Made by a program: the position numbers and the translations under genes
Origin: Atrina japonica
Taxonomy: Eukaryota > Mollusca > Bivalvia > Pterioida > Pinnidae
Length of the DNA stretch: 64,000 nucleotides
Assembly (NCBI GenBank): GCA_030159075.1
Contig: BROG01000006.1
Location: forward strand, 2,386,501-2,450,500
Direction: 5' to 3'
Shown here: positions 57,522-64,000 of the stretch, one piece after another
Numbering within the stretch: the stretch's first letter is position 1
How the letters are laid out: every line of letters starts with the position of its first letter
Notes under the pieces: generated by a model
What the model was told of the DNA's origin: nothing
Database searches by the model: none
The model's input: only the letters and a program-made list of their open reading frames with translations

Positions 57522-58205
57522 TTAGGACCCCGTATAGTAAGGTATTAATAGAGACGCTAAATTAACGTCCTTACCTTCTATAATGGCCTTACGAATTTGA
57601 GGAGCAACTGTCTCTACAAATGGCAAGGATTCTGATGAAAATCCGTATTGAGTTCGGATATATGTACCACGATTGTGTCCTAAATTATGGGCTGATTCAG
57701 CATAATCCGGTACTAGTGGCATATTGGCTCTTGCCGACTCCAACGTGAAAGTAGATCCACTAGATGTAACGCAATCTGTAGACTGTGGATTATTTTGCGC
57801 CATTTGTAACTCGCTTCCTGCTGCAGCCGGAATAGTAGAATTTGCTGTTCTCTCCAAACCGTTAATTCTGTGGGTTAAGGTGGAGATATTATTTTTTAAC
57901 GATGATACAGTGTTAGTCAGCTCTCTCACAACTGATAAGAGGCTGCCATTGCCCTCCTCTGACTGCTGCTCGTGACGTAATATCCGCCCATCGTTCTGTG
58001 AATTTTTTCCCTCTCTAATCGCTTTGCGATACATTGAAACTAGTTGCATTCGTTTCGTGTTGGCTGGCACACTAACCTCCAGTGATAACAGTTTCTTTTT
58101 CAATTCGGCACTAGTCCAATTCTCTGGTAACGTCATTTCATAAGGAACTGATCTTCGAGCTCCGCGGCTAGTTTGAATCCGACTTGCCTTTTGTTTGGGA
58201 CCCAT
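57522..58205 (-). pseudogene. Gag-like N-terminal ORF of the DIRS/Ngaro-type element
   Basis: Intact 227-codon minus-strand frame starting MGPKQKASRIQTSRGARRSV. Residues about 27-65 (LPENWTSAELKKKLLSLEVS..) look like a SAP-type helix pair, which can bind nucleic acid. A heptad-like stretch follows (VVRELTNTVSSLKNNISTLT, HRINGLE), probably a coiled coil. It is first in order Gag, RT, RNase H, recombinase, all on the minus strand and antisense to the host gene. The C-terminal part is in a separate broken frame, so the protein is truncated. Confidence 0.78.
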
Positions 58206-59050
58206 TCTGATAATGATTCCAGCAGTAGTTTTAAAACCGTTAAGATCTCGTAAAAGTTAATAACTTTCAAATAGTGATTATAGTCTTTAACTAATAATCT
58301 TCTGTAAACTCAGGTAAATTTTTTAGTATAATGAAAACGATGATTAAGAATGGATTGATTCACAAAGTAGTTATCACTGTTCCTACACCATCTGCACTGT
58401 AAACTTTTGGCTTCAGAATGTTCAGCGTCCTCATTCTGGTTGACCATTGGTCAATAATATCATGTGATGTTATTAATTAGTTACTAAATAACTCTAAAAA
58501 TAAAATGAGTTGCAACCTTATATCTAAACTGTATGTATGTTTACAGATAAGCTTATTCACATACCACTTACTGCACCTACATCTATTATCAGTAGGTATA
58601 CTAATGATAAGCATAGAAAGAGGAGTGTACAGGAAGTCAGCAATTAACTAATTAATATGGAAGAAAGTACATTGTATATACTATGTGTATAAACTAAAAT
58701 TAAATAAATTTACATAAAATCATTCAGAAAATTTTGAACAAACTCACATTCCCACTGGGAATGTTCATTTATTTCTATTTCTTCTTTACACCTATTACAC
58801 TAAGGACAAATTATTAATTACAATACCAGCCCTATATAAGTAGGAATTAAAATATACACATTTATTCTGTACTGAAGCCACTGTAAAGTCGATTGTGCTG
58901 TTATTTTAAAAGGAATTTCATATATATAATGTACATGTATATTTCCATGTGAATTCATCCAAATCAAAACTGTTTACCCATTTTCAACTTCCAGAGGAAT
59001 TGAAAGTATTGTTGATGAGTAAATTATAAAACATTTTTGCATCCTTTTTG
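58206..59050. other. 5' flank of the retrotransposon / intron, no gene
   Basis: Probably includes the element's 5' terminal repeat, but no split direct repeat could be matched by eye. A perfect small palindrome (ACATTCCCACTGGGAATGT) lies at 58747-58765. Confidence 0.4.
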
Positions 59051-59055
59051 TTTTT

Positions 59056-59108
59056 AGCTCACCTGAACCAAAGGTTCAAGTGAGCTTTTCTGATCGCCTT
59101 TTGTCCGT

Positions 59109-59140
<32 letters not shown>

Positions 59141-59920
59141 GACTTCTCCTCAAAAACCGCTGAAGGGATTTAGAAGAAACTTTATAGGAAGTAAGTACTC
59201 AAGGTCCTCTACCAAGTTTGTTCATTTTGGTTGGATCGGCATAGGTGTGGATCCAGGGTGGGGCAAAAAAGGCCCCAGGGGTATCCCTCTTTAAAAATCT
59301 TTTCCTCCAGAACCGCAGCATAAATTGAAAAACTAACTGTATCTGAGTGATCTACATAGATGTATGCTTCAAGTTTCTTGATTTGGTTGAAATCGGAAAA
59401 TAAATTTTTAACGCCTTTTGATGTCTTTTTAGACTTTCTAATTTTCATTCATTATTGTATGATTTCTTTGATTTTCTCCCTTGTTATTTATTATGATGCA
59501 TTTATTTTATGTGTTTTAACTGTAATTTGGTAGATAAATGCTTTCCTGAAAGAATTTTGCTGAAATTTAACTTTTTGAATTTTTTTTAAATTTGTTAAGA
59601 CTGCAAAAATGGGGGGGGGGGGGGGGTAATTTTCCACATTTTCGACTTCCTTCTCCAAAACCACTGACGGGATTTTGAGTAAAATTTATAAGAAGTAAGT
59701 ACTGAAGGTCCTCTACGAAGTTTGTTCATTTTGGCCAGATCGGCCCAGAAGTGGATCCAGGGTGGAACAAAAGAGGACCCAGGGGGTACCTCTTTAAAAA
59801 TCTTCTACAGAACCACTGCATGAATTGAAAAACTAACTGTATCTGAGTGATCTGTATAGATGTATGATTCAAGTTTGTTAATTTTGTTGAAATTGGAAAA
59901 AATTGATTTAAAATGAACCT
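59056..59920. repeat. AGCTCACCTGAACC family, two tandem copies
   Basis: Copy 1 (59056-59410) opens with the palindrome AGCTCACCTGAACCAAAGGT..TTCAAGTGAGCT. Copy 2 (59636-59920) repeats TTTTCGACTTC.., GATCGGC, GTGGATCCAGGGTGG and AACTAACTGTATCTGAGTGA. A G16 run (59611-59626) lies between. This family is extremely common in bivalve introns (recalled, not searched). Confidence 0.65.
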
Positions 59921-60444
59921 ATAAATTAAAACAAAGTTAATGTTTTAACTCATCATTTGGTGATAAAAATATGATTTTTGAATGCTAAATTTAAAATAAG
60001 TATCCATTTCTCCATTGTAAATTTAGTATAGGGGAGATAACTTCATCACTATATTTTTTGTTTCCAAACCAAAAAACATGTGTTATTTGTAAATTAATTT
60101 TCAGGCTTGATATTTATGCGAAATCTTCCAGTTCATTGATAGCCTATGTTAAAGAATTTTTTGTTCCATCAAAAATAAGAGTTCTGTCATCTGCATGTTG
60201 AGAGAGTGGAATTATCAGAGTATCATAAATATGTATACCTTTAATTTTTGGATTGTTTCTAATTTTAATAGATAGAATTTTGGCATGTAAGATAAAGATA
60301 TATATTGGGCAGTAGGGTCGCCTTAATGACATATATCTATACATATATATAATGTGTATATCTCTTTTTTGTTGTTGTTTACCAATATAAGTAGTAAAAA
60401 AGGGAAGAAAAACATACCAAAAAAACACACAGCTGATGTTGCTG

Positions 60445-60446
<2 letters not shown>

Positions 60447-60479
<33 letters not shown>
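60447..60479. repeat. T33 homopolymer 56 bases upstream of exon q
   Basis: Uninterrupted T run. It could be a reversed poly(A) tail of a retrocopy on the minus strand. No such copy was recognised next to it. Confidence 0.95.
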
Positions 60480-60480
<1 letters not shown>

Positions 60481-60535
60481 GCCAGTGTACTTTGCATAAC
60501 CCTGCTTATTTGAATATGCAATTTGTCTGTTTCAG

Positions 60536-60842
60536 TTGTACAGATGATGTTACTGGTCACTTCAGTGGTGTATGGAAAGCAAGTATATGTGATGACACAG
60601 TTGATTTTCACAGATTTGCTGTCAATAATGTACTTCCAAACTCACTGGATGGAACAGATATGTGTGTAATCAACAAACATGGCCAGACCTGTTCCAAATT
60701 TCTTAAGAAGCGTATTACGCATGCAAATGGATACGTGCTACTTTTGGTTAGCAACACAAATTACACAATGTTTTGGAAAGATAGCCAGCATCTAACAAAT
60801 GTATCTTTTTCAATGAGAGGTGATACATTTGACATGGTTAAT
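60536..60842 (+). CDS. PKHD1L1: Fibrocystin-L exon q (beta-rich region after the beta-helix)
   Basis: Acceptor TTGTCTGTTTCAG, donor GTAAGT. Phase 2 in, phase 0 out; fragment residues 1608-1710. Joined to exon p it reads SDIFPPNSCTDDVTGHFSGV, then CDDTVDFHRFAVNNVLPNSL, MCVINKHGQTCSKFLKKRIT and FSMRGDTFDMVN. 'FHRFA.N...P.SL' is a conserved phrase after the PbH1 core in this family. The preceding intron is 10.9 kb, the longest in the window, and carries the retrotransposon. Confidence 0.92.
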
Positions 60843-61300
60843 GTAAGTTGATGTTATTATTCATTTTGAAAATTGATATGATTAATCAGTGCAATATATA
60901 CAGCGCTCTACAATGCAACCAAATCACTCGCAAATGCAACCATTTTTTAAATTTTGGCAAGTGTGTATCCTCATTCAGTCGCCACATTGTCACCAGTTTT
61001 TTCCCCGAACCAGAAATCAAAAATTTATCCGTTTTCACTGTGAAATTACATTATCGAAATCATGGTCTGTTATGCGCTTTACAACAACCAATTTGGTTAT
61101 TCAGTTTCGATATACTAGAGCATCTAACTCACGTGGATTACCATATAAAAACATGTTGTATTGCTCTCATGTTTTCGACTTGAAATTTTCCTAACAGTAC
61201 ACAATGACATTTTCTTTTCTCGTCGATTTCAACAGAAGCATCATTAGACACTACTAAGTTTAAACGATCTTGGTTAAAGGAATACTGGAACCGAGTTATG
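60843..61300 (+). other. Intron stretch, no gene seen
   Basis: Two overlapping + strand ORFs (about 100-110 codons) cover 60848-61194, but neither resembles a known protein. The phrase ATGCAACCAAATCACTCGCA suggests a repeat, which could not be confirmed by eye. Confidence 0.4.
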
Positions 61301-61302
61301 GC

Positions 61303-61405
61303 TAGTGTTCGACTAGGCCGAACTTTCTGCCCCGATTTCGATTTTAATTTAAGCGATTTTTAAGTGGTAAAATCGGGGCAGAAAGTGTGGCCTAGTGTTC
61401 CACGA
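61303..61405. repeat. Hairpin 1 (ACTTTCTGCCCCGATT / AATCGGGGCAGAAAGT)
   Basis: Left arm about 61303-61338 (GACTAGGCCGAACTTTCTGC), right arm about 61371-61403 (AATCGGGGCAGAAAGTGTGG then CCTAGTG). Stem about 33 bases with few mismatches. Confidence 0.8.
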
Positions 61406-61431
61406 GGAGGCGGGCAGACCAGAGCCTAATT

Positions 61432-61504
61432 CCTTTGGGGATTCTATCGTGGCCATTTTATCGTGGGGCAACACAATAAAACAGCCACGACAGAATCCCC
61501 AAAG
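61432..61504. repeat. Hairpin 2 (CTTTGGGGATTCTATCGTGG)
   Basis: Left arm 61433-61461, right arm 61475-61504 (AATAAAACAGCCACGACAGA then ATCCCCAAAG). Stem about 29 bases, three mismatches, 13-base loop. Confidence 0.85.
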
Positions 61505-61529
61505 CCAGTTAACCACAGTTGGAACTGGA

Positions 61530-61660
61530 AATTTTATCTGTAAATTAAAATTGAGAGTCAAACACCTGATTGTTGGACAAACACCTATAAATTTATAGGT
61601 GTTTGTCTGACGATCAGGTCACGGGTGTTGGACTTTAGATTTTAACTTACAGACAAAATT
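61530..61660. repeat. Hairpin 3, ~130-bp palindrome
   Basis: The centre CAAACACCTATAAATT / TATAGGTGTTTG is perfect. The arms extend outward through CTGATTGTTGGA / CTGACGATCAG to AATTTTATCTGTAAATTAAA / TTTAACTTACAGACAAAATT. Fold-back or MITE-like. Confidence 0.85.
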
Positions 61661-61917
61661 GACAATTCTTGTGGGCAGTCTCTGTTTTGTAAATTCTGTC
61701 GAAAAGAAACTGGCTCTAAAAATTTAAAAACAAAGTTTAAGGTTGCCTCAATATTAGGGCAACAAATATGAAAAATAAACACTCCTGGATTGATAAAAAA
61801 AATGCACAAAAAGGTCAATATGCAGTAAATAACCTTGTTTTAACAGGATTTTCAAATTTCATTTTAACAAAATATCAACAAAGATTCGTCTGAATCCTTG
61901 GACACTGAACAAAATAG

Positions 61918-62194
61918 AGTTGGCCTGGCTCAGTCGGTAGCGCGCTCGACTCTAGATCAAGAGGTCGTGAGTTCGAGTCCCGCCGGCAGCAGGTTGGTTT
62001 CCTGTCTTTTGGATGAGACAGTAAAAACTGGAGGTCCTGTGTCACAGTAGGTGTTGGCATGTTAAAGAACCCTCACTGCCCAGTGGCCGTTAGTGCCGAG
62101 CATAGGCCAAAATTTGAAGCCCTTCACCGGCATTTGGTGACGTCTCCATATGAGTGAAATATTCTTGAGTGGGAGGTTAAACAACAATAAACAA
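61918..62194 (+). mobile_element. tRNA-derived SINE, copy 2, with perfect 14-bp target duplication
   Basis: Same family as 26955-27240: A box TGGCTCAGTCGGTAGCGCGC, B box GAGTTCGAGTCCC, body CACAGTAGGTGTTGGCATG, tail GAGTGGGAGGTTAAACAACA. ACTGAACAAAATAG stands on both sides (61904-61917 and 62195-62208) without a mismatch, showing a fairly young insertion. The tRNA-like head keeps better boxes than copy 1. Confidence 0.93.
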
Positions 62195-62299
62195 ACTGAA
62201 CAAAATAGGAAATCAATGGACAAAATCTAGGGGGGAAAATTAAGATTTTCAATTCTTTTATTAAGATTTTGTAGGACAAGTAGAACACAAATTGTGCAT

Positions 62300-62932
62300 T
62301 TTGTCATTCTTGTACATACTGGGTCCTTTGGGTGGGGCAAAACCATTGGAATTGTCCAATCTTTAAAATATTCTTCACTTCTCCTGCACATTTAGGAGAA
62401 AGATTAACCACATGGTTAGAGAAAGTATGCAAAGCATCTGCCACAACTGTAAAATTTATTACCCCAGGAGCAAGGGTTCAGTCCCAAGGGTTTGGCAAAT
62501 ATAACGATACAGTCAAAATATACTTATTCTTAGAATATCTTCTCTTCCTCTACAAGTTGTCAAGAAATTCTGAATGCATTTTTAAAGGAGAATAAAGTTG
62601 TCTGTTGAAAGTGTGAAGTTAATTACCCAGGGGGTAGGGGTTCAGTTCTTCAGGTGTAGCCAATATGGCTATATAGTGATAATATGCTAAGTTGCAGAAA
62701 TTCCTTTTCTCTACATCTATGAGTCGTAAACAAAAAGTGAATAAAATTTTACTAAGAGTATAAAAACTCAACTGAAATCAGTGACCCTCAGGGAGTAGGG
62801 TTTCTGTCCCTGGAATGTGGCAAATATCATCTAGTGATAATACACTTACACTTACAAAATTGTCTTATTTTCTTTTGCAATGTTGACCACATTTGCCAGG
62901 TGAGCATCTTAAGACCCCTTTGACCTCTTGTT
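62300..62932. repeat. Element with three ~163-bp internal tandem units and hairpin end
   Basis: CCCAGG..GGGTTCAGTCC-like cores lie near 62463, 62624 and 62789. The end TTTGCCAGGTGAGCATCTTA then AGACCCCTTTGACCTCTTG matches 9060-9103. A run of T and the next acceptor follow at once. Confidence 0.6.
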
Positions 62933-62949
62933 TTTTTTTTTTTTTTCAG

Positions 62950-63115
62950 AACAAAAATAAGTTTGTGATCCTGTGCATGCATTTGGAGGTAAAGCCAGAC
63001 AAATTTTTACCTGATGGTACAAATGTGCGGAATGAGTCAAAACATGCCCTGAATATATCCAATGTTAATGGTGATTGGACTTATGATACTTCAACAAACC
63101 AGTTTTGCTTAATAG
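62950..63115 (+). CDS. PKHD1L1: Fibrocystin-L exon r (continuation of C-terminal region)
   Basis: Acceptor (T)17CAG, donor GTAAGG. Phase 0 in, phase 1 out; fragment residues 1711-1765. Reads NKNKFVILCMHLEVKPDKFL, PDGTNVRNESKHALNISNVN and GDWTYDTSTNQFCLIG. It is assigned to the gene by phase, position and style (short strands, N-glycosylation sites NES, NIS). The family match is weaker than for exons k-q. The next exon must begin with two bases completing a glycine codon and is outside the window. Confidence 0.78.
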
Positions 63116-63586
63116 GTAAGGTGTATTAAATGTTTTTGATTTAATTGTTTTTTGTCTTGTACTTCATTTATCTTTGCCAAGGTCCTCAATATCAGAAATG
63201 TCTCTTACCATGACTAGAGTCACAGTTTAGTTAAATACCTATACATATACAGATCTTCACATTTGAAAACTTTTATGTGACTTGTTATCTTTGTGGAAAA
63301 TATCACAAGCCAGGTTAGTACATTACTTTATTTACATTTGCATTTCCTTCTGAATTATTTCATACCTCTATTCTCTGATATCCTGATCGTGTTACACATT
63401 GACATCTCAATCCCCAAAAGTAATACAGTATCAGCATAAGGTTGAGTTATAAACAACAGGCAAAAGGGAAAATCACTAATTGTTTTGCAGTCTCAGGTAT
63501 GACCTTTAACCTGTGAGGAGAGCAGTCTACAGCATTTGAGTCAGTGTAAGCAATTAAGCAGAAAGAGGATTGACAGAATCTTACGT
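63116..63586 (+). other. Intron stretch, no gene seen
   Basis: AT-rich; nothing recognised. Confidence 0.4.
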
Positions 63587-63725
63587 GGGTGTGTTGAGTG
63601 GATAAGGAATTCTCCAGCCAAGTGGTAAGAATTTGAAAGTTCAATCCTCGGGAGACCCTCAGACTGGACTTTCAGATTCTTACCGGGAGGCTGGAGATTT
63701 CCGTTTCTACTCAAAACACCCATGT
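63581..63725. mobile_element. ~140-bp fold-back MITE
   Basis: Left end GGGTGTGTTGAGTGGATAAG...TCTCCAGCC and reverse complement of right end GGGTGTTTTGAGTAGAAACG...TCTCCAGCC (63587-63621 and 63689-63721). A second, inner stem pairs GGTAAGAATTTGAAAGT with ACTTTCAGATTCTTACC. Target duplication unclear. The rest of the window to 64000 shows no gene. Confidence 0.75.
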
Positions 63726-64000
63726 TTGATTATTTTTCTCCCATTTGAATACACTTTTATGTAGATCTTCACAAATAAAGTCGGAGATCATTATACACTG
63801 TATTGTAAAAGACAGAAACTCTACGTCACACATTGTACTGTGATGTCATAGCCCATGTGAGCCATCTTTCCTAGGAAAAGACAGAGTTACCTTTTCCAGG
63901 TAGTAATTGTCTTTTACAGGCAAGTGTGGGAAAAATACAGTTTCTTCCCTGTTGTACTGCCATCTTTTGTTATTATTGTTCTTGCCAATATTTCAAGGTC

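Larger units (their letters stand above)
1038..63115 (+). other. PKHD1L1: Fibrocystin-L-like gene, internal part (18 exons)
   Basis: Gene span covering all exons found. Members of this family (fibrocystin PKHD1 and fibrocystin-L PKHD1L1) are giant type I membrane proteins with a large extracellular region; PKHD1 acts at cilia and PKHD1L1 at the hair-cell and immune-cell surface in vertebrates. What is seen here: repeated TIG signatures (GG..L.I.G.GF), one G8 domain with conserved Gly/Trp positions, and a PbH1 region with the family motif RYPIHFH. The order TIG chain, then G8, then PbH1 is diagnostic. All 18 exons have AG/GT borders and matching phases. The gene enters and leaves the window, so length and the membrane anchor cannot be judged. 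Invertebrate homologues are usually named fibrocystin-L; whether this is closer to PKHD1 or PKHD1L1 cannot be decided by eye. The function in this organism is unknown. Confidence 0.9.

Noticed and set aside
54302..58205. Active retrotransposon with intact coding
   Set aside because: Frameshifts and stops occur in Gag, RT, RNase H and recombinase frames.
60848..61194. Two overlapping ORFs of 101-111 codons after exon q
   Set aside because: Different frames over the same bases, no recognised domain, and they start within the intron behind a good donor.

Overview
This window looks like one long internal stretch of a single eukaryotic gene on the + strand. It belongs to the fibrocystin / fibrocystin-L family (PKHD1/PKHD1L1), which makes very large, single-pass cell-surface proteins with an extracellular chain of IPT/TIG domains, a G8 domain and a parallel-beta-helix (PbH1) region. 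I assembled 18 exons (1038-63115) by hand. Every junction has GT..AG borders and all 17 internal junctions keep the reading frame. Together they give about 5.3 kb of coding sequence, roughly 1,765 residues. Both the N-terminus (signal peptide, first TIGs) and the C-terminus (any second G8, remaining PbH1, membrane anchor) lie outside the window. No start codon, promoter or polyadenylation site of this gene is present.

The organism is very probably a bivalve or related mollusc. The introns are AT-rich and packed with dispersed repeats of the kind common in bivalve genomes: 'AGCTCACCTGAACCAAAGGTTC...' and 'AGGTCACC...GGTGACC' families, and tRNA-derived SINEs ending in a GGGACGTTAAA-type tail. 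This is recalled from general knowledge of such genomes and was not tested by a search.

Layout by domain: TIG units in exons 1-3 (1038-6257); a cupredoxin-like domain followed by a basic RKKR motif in exons 4-5 (9382-10233); a long TIG chain in exons 6-10 (12827-29364), including one unusually large 1.1-kb exon; a G8 domain in exons 11-14 (31814-40886); and a linker, PbH1 beta-helix and following beta-rich region in exons 15-18 (45959-63115).

About 92 percent of the window is intron, and the introns are where the variety lies. They hold a decayed tyrosine-recombinase (DIRS/Ngaro-type) retrotransposon antisense to the gene (about 54.3-58.2 kb), a 2.84-kb terminal-inverted-repeat transposon with flanking duplications (20.85-23.69 kb), two SINEs with clear target-site duplications, at least ten short TIR/fold-back elements (several with TA or CAG duplications), and several minisatellites. 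Two minisatellites start close behind exons and carry splice-donor-like sequence in each unit. A family of elements with variable internal tandem repeats shares a hairpin plus CTCTTGTT end. I see no CRISPR, operon or prokaryotic system, and no previously unknown enzyme system. The notable signals are structural and concern how mobile and tandem DNA sits against the splice sites of this gene.
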